The translations under genes and the position numbers were made by a program. A DNA stretch of 64,000 bases from Bacteroidetes bacterium B1(2017). Lineage in GTDB: Bacteria > Bacteroidota > Bacteroidia > UKL13-3. Positions 1 through 7,923 of this stretch are shown piece by piece. The stretch lies in contig NKJG01000001.1 in the NCBI GenBank assembly GCA_002256395.1, positions 124,001 to 188,000 of the forward strand. The letters are read 5' to 3'. Below the pieces are notes generated by a model. The model saw nothing but the letters and a program-made list of their open reading frames with translations. It searched no databases and had not been told where the DNA came from. The first letter of the stretch is position 1, and every line of letters starts with the position of its first letter.

Positions 1-1240
1 TAAAATCATTTGGATCGGGATAAAACTCATCTTGACCTTCGTAGCTAATTAACTCCATGCTCATGCTGGCTAATTCGGCCACTTCGCTCGGGCAATTTTT
101 AAACGAGGATAATTCTAAATCTTTGCTCAAGAAAGAATGCACGGCATGACCACCCTCGTGAACCATGGTTTCCACATCGCGGGTACTGCTAGCAGCATTC
201 ATAAAAATAAAAGGCACATTGGTTTCGGCCATAGGATAATTGTAACCACCAGGTGCTTTCCCTTTTCTGCTTTCCAAATCCAAACGATTCATATCGTCCA
301 TGGTCTTTATGCAATAGGCAAAATAATCATCCACCTTAGCAAAGCACTTAATGGTTTTTTCTAATAAATCGGCACCACTTGTAAAAGGTTCAAGAGCTGG
401 TTTATTTTCTACATCTACCTCCATATCCCAAGGGCGCAAAGTAAACCCTAGGGCAGCTTGGCGTTTTAAATTAAAATCTTTTACCAAAGGCAAAACTTGC
501 TTTTGAATAGCTTCATGAAAATTAAAGCAATCTTTAGGGGTATAATCAAACCTACCCATGGCAGCAAACATATAATCTCTAAAATTGGCAAAGCCAGCAT
601 TTAAAGCCACTTGGTGCCTAAGTTTAATAAGTGTGTCAAATAAATTATCTAATTCTTCTGTATGAGCAGCACGCTTTTCATTTATTTTTTTGAAGGCTTC
701 TTCTCTCAAATTTCTATCCGTACTTTTTAGGTAATTAGCTGCTTGTTGAAGCGTAAGTTCTTTACCTTCCATTTCCACACTCATACTCCCTAAAATACTT
801 CCATATTTTTGCGATTCGGCGGCAATTTGAGCCATTAAAGGAATGTTTTCTTCTCTAAATAATTCTATTTCCTTTTTGAGCCCCCGTAGGTAAATAAAAT
901 ATTTTTGCTGATCTAATTCTGCAACAAATGGGCAGGCAATTAACTTTTTATTTAAGGCATCGGTGATAGGAGAAATTTGGGGTTCAATTTCGCTCACAAA
1001 AAACAAGTAAGCTTCTTCAAGCGTTTTGTTATTGGTATCGCAGGTCATGCGAACATAACGCCAAGCTAAATCTTCGCTTACAAAAGCTTCCAATTCACTT
1101 CTATGTTTGAGCCAAGTTTCTAACTCAGCTTTGGAATTTATTTCTCTGTTTACTAATTGAGAAAAGTAAGGTTCAAGAACTTCCCAAGAAGTAATCTTTA
1201 ATTTATCGGCCAAAAATTTGTGATGGATAATAGTAAGCAT
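1..1240 (-). CDS. M3-family oligoendopeptidase (partial)
   Basis: Zinc metallopeptidase of the M3 (oligoendopeptidase F-like) family, expected to cleave short peptides in the cytoplasm. Only the first 413 codons are in the window; the C-terminus lies to the left. Seen directly: the metal-binding motif HEGGH at residues 361-365 (bases 146-160), followed about 20 residues later by SEVAELASMSMEL, where the third zinc ligand of the family is expected. There is no signal peptide. Family members are usually near 570 residues, so about a quarter is missing. The ATG at 1238-1240 is the natural start. It lies 80 bases downstream of the next minus-strand gene and could share its transcript. The family is firm; the natural substrate is unknown. 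Confidence 0.9.
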   Translation of the reverse strand, partial: MLTIIHHKFLADKLKITSWEVLEPYFSQLVNREINSKAELETWLKHRSELEAFVSEDLAWRYVRMTCDTNNKTLEEAYLFFVSEIEPQISPITDALNKKLIACPFVAELDQQKYFIYLRGLKKEIELFREENIPLMAQIAAESQKYGSILGSMSVEMEGKELTLQQAANYLKSTDRNLREEAFKKINEKRAAHTEELDNLFDTLIKLRHQVALNAGFANFRDYMFAAMGRFDYTPKDCFNFHEAIQKQVLPLVKDFNLKRQAALGFTLRPWDMEVDVENKPALEPFTSGADLLEKTIKCFAKVDDYFAYCIKTMDDMNRLDLESRKGKAPGGYNYPMAETNVPFIFMNAASSTRDVETMVHEGGHAVHSFLSKDLELSSFKNCPSEVAELASMSMELISYEGQDEFYPDPNDF

Positions 1241-1276
1241 AGGTATATGTATTAAGTAGGTTATAAAATTAAAAAA

Positions 1277-1308
1277 AGCCAGAGGCCAGAAGCTTGCAGC
1301 CAGCAGCT
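1277..1308. repeat. Low-complexity GCCAG/CAGC intergenic element
   Basis: Short run built from reiterated GCCAG, CCAGA and CAGC units around a central AAGCTT, followed on the minus strand by a run of T. It fills most of the gap between the exported protein that ends at 1321 and the M3 peptidase gene. The T run suggests a possible weak terminator for the upstream gene, but the arms do not form a clean stem. It resembles the reiterated intergenic elements scattered through some Bacteroidota genomes; that is inference. Confidence 0.4.
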
Positions 1309-1320
1309 ATTACTTTCAAA

Positions 1321-3738
1321 TTAATTATATGTTTTGATGAATTCATAGAACAAATCGCAGTTATTGCTTAATTGTTCATAATAATCTGTGGCATTGGAAT
1401 TTCCTTTTATAAAAGCTCTATTTTTTGCCAATTGGGCTGCATTTGTTTCAAACGCAGTGTTTAAAATATAGATACATGCACCTAGTAATTTAGGATCAGA
1501 GCTGTTTTGCAAAATTTGCTTGTAATAATACTTTGCTCTTGCACCTGAATAGTAAGTTGGATCCACATCTGTATACGAATCATTAGGATCATAACCCATA
1601 TGATAATTCTTTTGCATAATCCAAAACTTGCCATTATAGGTCATTGCATAATATGCATTTGCAATTTTCAACAACATTTTTGCCTTCTCTTCTCCCTTAG
1701 CATTTGCTGCTTTGGTTTTAAGAGTAATAAGTTCCTCCAAGAATGTTCTTTTGTTATATGAAACGTTTTTATAATTCATTTCATCGTGACCATTCCATGG
1801 GTTCAAGCAAAATGGATCATCAAATCTAAACAAGCTATTTACATCATTACTCCAATAAGAAGTGTCAATCTTTTTAAGGGCATCAAGAGCCAAAAGTAAT
1901 TTATCTTGCTGAACCAATTTCATGCTCTTTAAATCAAGTAATTTATCTTGACTCCAAGGTTTCTTATTTTCATCATAAGGATACCCGTAGTTATAGGTGT
2001 CTGTATAAATGGGACCTCTCAAATATTTCTCAAATGCGTTGGGATTAGGTTTATGAAGGATATAAAGTTGCTCATCAATTTGAGATGGTGTGGCATACGT
2101 ATAAATTTGCGTATACACATTTGCGACCCCATTTAATGGATGATAGGCATATGGTTGTGATGATTTGCCATACAGCATTAATCCTTTGGCAGGCTCTCCC
2201 CTTTCTCTAAACTCTTTGGCCGCAAAGTTTATGAGTTGCATTTGAAGAGTAGTATATTGTTTATTTTGGGCCGAATTGTTTTTTAGGTAAACCAAACATG
2301 CTGCCAAATCATCTTCAATTTGTGGAGTAACTTTAGGCGTTTGTGAAAGGCTAAGCATCAACTTATTTATAAGCAATTGCGTTTGTCCAACAGGAGCTAG
2401 TTCGGAGAGTTTAATAGCAGAATAATACGCATTTGCTTTAGCTAAATCTTTATTAATAAAAGCTATATAGCCCGCACATAATTTATAAAAACCTGTTGCC
2501 GGAATGCTGCCATCTTTTAGTCCTGTTTCTAGAGCTGCCAATACTTCTTTGGAATACATCAAATCCTTTTGTTTCTGGTTGTAGGCCGCCTCTTTGGTTA
2601 ACTCTTGGTAACTAAATAAGCTTTCGTTTTTAGTAGAACCAACGGTATAGGTTTCACCTAAAATCCAATCCTCCAATTTATTTATTTCGCGCACCCATAG
2701 AAAGGGAAGAAATTTATTTTTAGGATTGAGTGAAATAATGGTTTTAATAGTTGGCAATTGTTCATATGGTTTTTGCAGGCAATGCATTACATAAACCATT
2801 GCTTTATCTGAATTAGATTTAGCCAATTTAAGAGTTGGTTCAAACAACTCATTTTTAAACAGCTCTTCACATCTATAGCGTTTATCGGGACAAATTTCAA
2901 ATATTTTTGTGAGTCCTATATTGCATTGTACTTCATCCCTAAATAATACCTCATACATTAATGCATTATTCTTGAGCCAATTATTAGTTGGCATTTTATT
3001 TAGGTAGGTATAATAGTATTCTCGCAAGGATGCCGAATCTAGATTATAATAGGAAGTGCGCACTATTTGATAGGCATAGCGTTGTTTTAGAAAGTCGTCG
3101 CTGCAGGTGTTTATTAATTTCTTTCCTTCTTCTACTATTTCAATTCCGTTTATTGGGTCGGGGCTAACTCCATATTCATAATTACCATTATACGTTTCTA
3201 AGCTAGGGATAATTTTGCCAGGCGCCTCTATTTTTGGGCAATCAGAGCATTCCCAAGTGCTGTGTTCGTTGCTTTGGTATTCCGATTTTTTTGCATAATC
3301 GAGATAACTCAATAATGCGGGATGTTTTGATGCAAAATTTAGGAAGGTATTTTGTTCAATAAGACCATCTTTTATTTTAAAATATTCTACGGGTTCGGTG
3401 TTATATAAAACGGTTTCGATATCCTTACTTTTAACTCTAGTTTTGGAATCTAATTTATAACAATAGCCTAGCCATAATTTTATATTATCGCCGTATTCGT
3501 CTGGCAATTGTGTTTCTGCATCGTAATAATCATACCTAGTTTCAAATCCTTGATGATTATAATCGAGGCTATAAAACAGCGGTTGCAAACCTGGTTCACC
3601 AGAGTTTGTGGGATCAAAAGTCCAAAAACGATATTCTTCTTTGTATAAGAAAAAGCCGCAACTAGTGATGGATTTAGGCGGCCAAAAAACAAATAAAAGA
3701 TTAATGATAAGGAGCGTAGGCAGCTTCAATTTTTTCAT
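1321..3738 (-). CDS. Large exported protein of unknown function
   Basis: I do not recognise a named family. The 805-residue product begins with a hydrophobic signal peptide (MKKLKLPTLLIINLLFVFW) and the mature part seems to start near SCGFF, so it may be a lipoprotein or a periplasmic protein. The N-terminal pattern CGFF..EE.RF..F recalls a Bacteroidota-specific group of large hypothetical proteins. The rest is rich in Tyr, Leu and Lys and looks mainly alpha-helical, possibly as degenerate TPR-like repeats; CxxC at SDCP near residue 167 and other Cys are scattered. Its start lies inside the preceding minus-strand gene (38-base overlap, 3701-3738), so the two are almost certainly co-transcribed and translationally linked. 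Confidence 0.6.
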   Translation of the reverse strand: MKKLKLPTLLIINLLFVFWPPKSITSCGFFLYKEEYRFWTFDPTNSGEPGLQPLFYSLDYNHQGFETRYDYYDAETQLPDEYGDNIKLWLGYCYKLDSKTRVKSKDIETVLYNTEPVEYFKIKDGLIEQNTFLNFASKHPALLSYLDYAKKSEYQSNEHSTWECSDCPKIEAPGKIIPSLETYNGNYEYGVSPDPINGIEIVEEGKKLINTCSDDFLKQRYAYQIVRTSYYNLDSASLREYYYTYLNKMPTNNWLKNNALMYEVLFRDEVQCNIGLTKIFEICPDKRYRCEELFKNELFEPTLKLAKSNSDKAMVYVMHCLQKPYEQLPTIKTIISLNPKNKFLPFLWVREINKLEDWILGETYTVGSTKNESLFSYQELTKEAAYNQKQKDLMYSKEVLAALETGLKDGSIPATGFYKLCAGYIAFINKDLAKANAYYSAIKLSELAPVGQTQLLINKLMLSLSQTPKVTPQIEDDLAACLVYLKNNSAQNKQYTTLQMQLINFAAKEFRERGEPAKGLMLYGKSSQPYAYHPLNGVANVYTQIYTYATPSQIDEQLYILHKPNPNAFEKYLRGPIYTDTYNYGYPYDENKKPWSQDKLLDLKSMKLVQQDKLLLALDALKKIDTSYWSNDVNSLFRFDDPFCLNPWNGHDEMNYKNVSYNKRTFLEELITLKTKAANAKGEEKAKMLLKIANAYYAMTYNGKFWIMQKNYHMGYDPNDSYTDVDPTYYSGARAKYYYKQILQNSSDPKLLGACIYILNTAFETNAAQLAKNRAFIKGNSNATDYYEQLSNNCDLFYEFIKTYN

Positions 3739-4789
3739 ACGGAATTTTTTCTAAATCGCTTGGGTCTAAATCAAAAAGTGCGATGGTTGTTTTGGTATCA
3801 AAAGGCAATTTACTAATAAGCATAGATGCTTCGTTTAGCTCTCTTTCTCGGCAGGTTTCTACTTTTAAAATATCACCTGCTTTTAAATTATAGGCATCAT
3901 ACAATCTATTGGGAGATTTTACTAAATACACATTGGGGTCGAGCTTTTGTAATAAAGTAGAATCTGAATCACCAGGTCTAATTGTAGTACTAATTTCTGG
4001 GATAATGTCTGAAGAAAACACTTTTAGAAATCTATTATTTCTATAGACTAATGTCCAACTAAAAACAGGCAATGCATAATCCATAGGCAGCGGATACTCT
4101 TTAATGGCAAGGTATTTGGCCGCTTGATTTACATTAAAAATGCTATTCGCTTGCTTAAAATTTCTTGCATTATCAATATTATACACCATTAACATCACAC
4201 GGTTTACTGGCGGTATTCCAAGTTCGGTTCGGTATTTATATGGGTACAACCTAAGCGTAGCAGAATATTGATATTGAGGAGCCCATTTTTTTAAGCACAA
4301 AAGCAACTTGAAATAGGTATTCTTTGTTTCTTTTGTCCAGTCGCAATCAATTTGAATTTCATTTACAGGATGTTTAATATGGGTTTCAATTCGAAGGGCT
4401 TGGGTCAGAAAATTCTTTGCATAATAATCCAAATTACTGCTATCTAAATGCAACAAAACTTCTTTGGTTATATAGATTACAGGTATGTATTCACAACTAT
4501 CTGTTTGCTCACCCAAATAATATTCTATTCGAGTTTTGCTAGCAGGGAAAATACCCGCTCCGGGACTGTAATCTACATCCAATAATTTCACATACATTTT
4601 TTTTATGCTATGTGATTGCATAAAAGCGTTTTCACGCTCATTGTAATAGGAGCTTTTACTAAATGTTGTTTTCCACCAATACACTGCCTTAATAGCCGAT
4701 TGGGGTTTTAGGGTGCTCATTTGAAATAATCCAAAGAGCAAAAGCAGGAAAGAAAATCCCGCCAAAATTTTCTGTGTTTTTAGGTTCAT
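3701..4789 (-). CDS. Exported/membrane-anchored TIM-barrel-like protein of unknown function
   Basis: A 362-residue protein with an N-terminal signal or anchor (LAGFSFLLLLFGLFQM). Successive hydrophobic strands, each followed by polar or charged residues, suggest a (beta/alpha)8 barrel: KAVYWW, KKMYVKLLDVDY, EYIPVIYI, NEIQIDCDW, ATLRLYPYKY, VMLMVYNID. The acidic residues at the ends of the IQIDCDW and DVDY strands recall glycoside-hydrolase-like barrels such as DUF3142, but I see no diagnostic catalytic motif. It overlaps the following 805-residue gene by 38 bases and probably acts with it at the cell envelope. Family name uncertain. Confidence 0.55.
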   Translation of the reverse strand: MNLKTQKILAGFSFLLLLFGLFQMSTLKPQSAIKAVYWWKTTFSKSSYYNERENAFMQSHSIKKMYVKLLDVDYSPGAGIFPASKTRIEYYLGEQTDSCEYIPVIYITKEVLLHLDSSNLDYYAKNFLTQALRIETHIKHPVNEIQIDCDWTKETKNTYFKLLLCLKKWAPQYQYSATLRLYPYKYRTELGIPPVNRVMLMVYNIDNARNFKQANSIFNVNQAAKYLAIKEYPLPMDYALPVFSWTLVYRNNRFLKVFSSDIIPEISTTIRPGDSDSTLLQKLDPNVYLVKSPNRLYDAYNLKAGDILKVETCRERELNEASMLISKLPFDTKTTIALFDLDPSDLEKIPYEKIEAAYAPYH

Positions 4790-4920
4790 AAATACTTCAC
4801 CAATTTAGTTAGGAGTTTGTCATATTTCCTAAAAAAATTGTGGGCTGCGCAAAAACAGATTTAAATCATTTTTTAATCAGATAGGCAGGTCTTATTTCGA
4901 AGCATTCAAAACATAAATCT

Positions 4921-6345
4921 ATGAGGACTATTATTGAGCCATTCAGAATTAAATCTGTTGAACCTATTAGAATGACAACACGCGAAGAGCGCACAACATT
5001 CTTAGAAAATGCCCATTACAACCTGTTTGCCTTGGACAGTGAAAACGTAATTATAGATTTACTTACAGATAGCGGAACTAGCAGCATGAGCGCCAATCAA
5101 TGGGCATCTGTTATGCGTGGAGATGAATCGTACGCTGGTAGCCCCTCTTTTGACCGTTTCCATAAAGCGGTTCATCATTTAATGCCTTTTTCGCATATTA
5201 TTCCAACTCACCAAGGCCGTGCTGCCGAGAAAATATTATTCTCTATAATAGGTGGCCCTGGAAAATACATTTTAAACAATACTCATTTTGATACAACCCG
5301 CGCCAATATTGAATTTACAGGTGCAGAAGCAATTGATTTAGTCATTCCTGAGGGTAAAATTCCAGATTTAGAGCATCCATTTAAAGGTAATATGGATATT
5401 GCCCGTTTGGAAGCCTTTATTAAGGAAAAAGGAGCTGAAAATATTCCTTTAGTCATGTTAACTATTACGAATAATTCGGGTGGTGGACAGCCTGTGTCGA
5501 TGGCCAACATTAAAGATACCAAGTACATTTGCATGAAATACGATATTCCTTTGTTTATGGATGCGTGTAGGTTTGCTGAGAATGCTTGGTTCATTAAAAT
5601 GCGTGAGCCAGAATATGCAAACGTAAGTGTAGAAGCCATTGTCCAAGAAATATTCTCGTATGCCGATGGTTGCACCATGAGTGCTAAAAAGGATGCATTG
5701 GTAAATATGGGTGGATGGTTAGCCATGAATAACCCTGTTTGGGCCGAAGCTGCAAGAAACTTATTAATTTTAACCGAAGGATTCCCAACTTATGGCGGAT
5801 TAGCTGGAAGAGATTTAGAAGCTATTGCCACCGGTTTAGAAGAAGTAATAGACGAAGATTATTTACATTATAGAATTAGCTCAACCCAATATTTGGCAAG
5901 GCATTTAACCGAAGCTGGTATTCCAATTGTGAAGCCGGCAGGTGGCCATGCGGTGTATATTGATGCACGCAATATGTTATCGCATATTACTCCGCTACAT
6001 TATCCTGGACAGGCATTGGCAGTTGAAATGTATTTACATGCAGGCATAAGGGCCTGTGAAATTGGAACGGTCATGTTTGGTTTGCAAATGGATGGAACCG
6101 AAAAAGAAGCGCCAATGGATTTAGTGCGTTTAGCAATTCCTAGAAGAGTGTATACTCAAAGTCATATTGATTATGTGATTGAAGCCCTTACAGAAATTAA
6201 CGCTCGTAAAAACGAGCTTAAAGGAATGAAGATTGTATGGCAACCTAAGCAATTGCGCCACTTTAGCGCACGCTTCTTGCCACTTAATTGTGAATGCTCA
6301 CAAAAAGAAAATTTTATTAAAGCATTCCAGGCAGAAACGGTTTAA
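4921..6345 (+). CDS. tnaA: Tryptophanase (tryptophan indole-lyase)
   Basis: PLP enzyme of the tryptophanase/tyrosine phenol-lyase family: L-tryptophan to indole, pyruvate and ammonia, in the cytoplasm. 474 residues, full length. Family landmarks: EPFRIKSVEP, IDLLTDSGT, MRGDESYAGS, PTHQGR, NSGGGQPVS, and SAKKDA with PLP lysine K257. Much of the surrounding sequence looks like tyrosine phenol-lyase, but the two residues that I recall as deciding tyrosine specificity (Thr124 and Arg381) are Asp124 (HFDTT) and Ile381 (ACEIG) here, as in tryptophanases. No tnaC-like leader peptide or tnaB permease is adjacent. Transcribed alone, with a strong bidirectional terminator 19 bases after the stop. A different beta-elimination substrate cannot be excluded. 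Confidence 0.9.
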   Translation: MRTIIEPFRIKSVEPIRMTTREERTTFLENAHYNLFALDSENVIIDLLTDSGTSSMSANQWASVMRGDESYAGSPSFDRFHKAVHHLMPFSHIIPTHQGRAAEKILFSIIGGPGKYILNNTHFDTTRANIEFTGAEAIDLVIPEGKIPDLEHPFKGNMDIARLEAFIKEKGAENIPLVMLTITNNSGGGQPVSMANIKDTKYICMKYDIPLFMDACRFAENAWFIKMREPEYANVSVEAIVQEIFSYADGCTMSAKKDALVNMGGWLAMNNPVWAEAARNLLILTEGFPTYGGLAGRDLEAIATGLEEVIDEDYLHYRISSTQYLARHLTEAGIPIVKPAGGHAVYIDARNMLSHITPLHYPGQALAVEMYLHAGIRACEIGTVMFGLQMDGTEKEAPMDLVRLAIPRRVYTQSHIDYVIEALTEINARKNELKGMKIVWQPKQLRHFSARFLPLNCECSQKENFIKAFQAETV

Positions 6346-6363
6346 TACTAAAACTCACTCCAT

Positions 6364-6402
6364 AAAAAAAAGGGCCGATGAATATTCATCGAGCCCTTTT
6401 TT
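6364..6402. terminator. Bidirectional terminator between tnaA and the DUF5606 gene
   Basis: A-run, GGGC, a CGATGAA/TTCATCG inner stem with a 2-base loop, GCCC, then a T-run. T-tracts occur on both strands, so it can end the convergent tnaA and DUF5606 transcripts. One unpaired A sits on the right arm. Confidence 0.9.
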
Positions 6403-6420
6403 AATATGTAAAGGCAGTCC

Positions 6421-7005
6421 TTAAACTGCTTTCGGACGGTAGCTGGTTTTAGAACCACCCGCACCTTTTGAATTTGCTTTAGGAGCGGCACTCTTAGGCG
6501 CAGCTGTTTTAGGAGCAGCTGTTTTCTTAGCAGCAACTTTTTTAGGTTTTACTTCTTCTGCAACGGGCTCTGCAGCCACGTCTGTTGCTTCAGCAGTTTC
6601 AGCAGTAGCTTCTTTACCTTCTTCGGTTTCGTTTAGTTTAGAAAAATCTAAAACGTCTTTTAACCAATGGAACCAGTTCAATAATTTCTTGATATCATTA
6701 TCGTAAACGCGTTCGCTATCTAAGTTAATGGCACCAATTAAGAATTCACGCAATTTCTTCATGTCTTCTTTGGCCGTAGGAACCTCTCCTACTTCTTTTA
6801 ACTTCAATAACACTTTGTTTAAGCGAAGATCTTCTTCAAGTGTATAGATAGAAATATCTTCTAATACAGAAACCTTATCTTGAAAACTGGTTGAAAATCT
6901 TCTACCTGTACCAATGGTTTCTACAATTAATCCATTTTTACTTCTTCCAACGATTTTATGCAAACCACTTTGTCCGGCAATGGCAACGATGTCTTTTAAT
7001 TCCAT
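6421..7005 (-). CDS. DUF5606-domain protein with Ala/Lys/Pro-rich tail
   Basis: Small cytoplasmic protein conserved in Bacteroidota, function unknown. The ATG at 7003-7005 gives MELKDIVAIAGQSGLHKIVG, the usual beginning of this family; a longer reading to 7068 would add a spurious hydrophobic leader. Residues 1-130 form the conserved domain (an SH3-like N-terminal strand set, then helices). The last 60 or so residues are low complexity: first acidic Ala/Glu (AAETAEATDVAAEP), then basic KPKKVAAKKTAAPK-type repeats like a histone H1 tail. The tail suggests nucleic-acid contact, which is inference. 194 residues. Convergent with tnaA, divergent from the beta-barrel gene. Confidence 0.75.
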   Translation of the reverse strand: MELKDIVAIAGQSGLHKIVGRSKNGLIVETIGTGRRFSTSFQDKVSVLEDISIYTLEEDLRLNKVLLKLKEVGEVPTAKEDMKKLREFLIGAINLDSERVYDNDIKKLLNWFHWLKDVLDFSKLNETEEGKEATAETAEATDVAAEPVAEEVKPKKVAAKKTAAPKTAAPKSAAPKANSKGAGGSKTSYRPKAV

Positions 7006-7074
7006 GCAAATTATAATTAGGATGGCAAATGTAATAAAAATAAATTTTTGAGCGCTTTTTATTCTCAACGCTTT

Positions 7075-7082
7075 TATTTTTG
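7075..7082 (+). promoter_or_regulatory. TAnnTTTG -7 box
   Basis: TATTTTTG, a perfect match to the Bacteroidota -7 consensus. A TTG at 7048-7050 is a poor -33 candidate because the spacer is 24 bases. The box ends 6 bases before the TTG codon at 7089, which implies a nearly leaderless mRNA and rules out the TTG at 7080 as the start. Confidence 0.5.
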
Positions 7083-7088
7083 CGCACC

Positions 7089-7841
7089 TTGAAAAGACTA
7101 ATTTTATTTATATGCTTGATTTTTACCTATGTAGGCGCGCAATGCCAGCAGGTAATTAATATTGAATCGAAGCAATATGATAACAAAGACACGGTTTGGC
7201 ATGGAAATATTGAGTTTTTATTTAACCTTTTGCAGAATCAAAATCAGGTAATTTCCATTGGAAACAAGTTTAATATTTCGAGAACCCACGATATTCATAC
7301 CTATTTATTTTTAAATGAGTTTAATTTTATACGAGCCAATACTCAAAACTTAGATTATAATACCTACCAACATGCCAGGTATAAGCGAACTATAAGTACT
7401 TGGCTTAGTGGCGAGGCATTTGCTCAAACTCAATTTAACCAGCAAATAGGATTAAAATTTAGAGGTTTATTGGGCGCGGGGCCCCGCATGCGACTCATGT
7501 ATAGCGATAGTATGAAAGTTTTTGTTGGCCCTATGTGGATGTATGAATACGAAGAAACCACTGAGGCAGCGGCAAGAAACGTTCACAATAGACTTAGTTT
7601 GTATGTTTCGTTTTTATATTTTAAGGAGAAGAATTTTAATTTTGACATTGTTGCCTATTACCAACCCGATTTGGTAGAGTTTAGCAATTACCGCTTAATG
7701 TCGGAGATTAAGGCTCAGTGGCTTATCACACGTAAACTTGGTTTTAGGTTCAGCCTGAGCCAAAACTATAACTCGGTGCCGCCACCCGGCATACCAAACA
7801 ATCTTTTAAATATAAAGAATTCGTTTGTGTACAATTTTTAA
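7089..7841 (+). CDS. Outer-membrane beta-barrel protein, DUF481/YdiY-like
   Basis: About 250 residues. A signal peptide (KRLILFICLIFTYVGAQCQ) is followed by alternating polar/hydrophobic strands with aromatic girdles (IHTYLFLNEFNFI, LGFRFSLSQNY) and a C-terminal Phe (KNSFVYNF), the usual end of a barrel inserted by BamA. The pattern, with a weak EFLFNLLQ N-terminal strand and FVGPMWMYEYE, resembles DUF481 barrels. No ATG is available near the 5' end; TTG at 7089 is preferred over TTG at 7080 because a promoter box overlaps the latter. Substrate or role unknown. Runs alone towards icmF. Confidence 0.6.
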   Translation: MKRLILFICLIFTYVGAQCQQVINIESKQYDNKDTVWHGNIEFLFNLLQNQNQVISIGNKFNISRTHDIHTYLFLNEFNFIRANTQNLDYNTYQHARYKRTISTWLSGEAFAQTQFNQQIGLKFRGLLGAGPRMRLMYSDSMKVFVGPMWMYEYEETTEAAARNVHNRLSLYVSFLYFKEKNFNFDIVAYYQPDLVEFSNYRLMSEIKAQWLITRKLGFRFSLSQNYNSVPPPGIPNNLLNIKNSFVYNF

Positions 7842-7891
7842 AATTGCCTGAACCGAACAAATAAAGCGCTTCTTTTTATGGGCTAAAACCC

Positions 7892-7899
7892 TATTTTTG
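7892..7899 (+). promoter_or_regulatory. TAnnTTTG -7 box of icmF
   Basis: TATTTTTG 24 bases upstream of the icmF ATG. Immediately upstream is GGG-CTAAAA-CCC, a short inverted repeat. No good -33 TTG at the expected distance. Confidence 0.5.
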
Positions 7900-7923
7900 C
7901 CTTCTAAACGCTCGCTTTCACAT

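Noticed and set aside
137..364. Plus-strand 75-codon frame
   Set aside because: Antisense to the M3 peptidase, which carries the HEGGH motif on the other strand.
4790..4920. tnaC-like leader peptide before tnaA
   Set aside because: No short reading frame with a suitably placed Trp and rho-sensitive region is visible.
4921..6345. Tyrosine phenol-lyase
   Set aside because: Asp124 and Ile381 replace the Thr and Arg that I recall as needed for tyrosine.
6421..7068. Longer DUF5606 protein with a hydrophobic leader
   Set aside because: The family starts MELKD; the 21 extra residues come from an AT-rich intergenic stretch.
7897..7923. Longer N-terminus for IcmF from a TTG codon
   Set aside because: The TTG lies within the -7 box; the ATG at 7924 gives the normal N-terminus.
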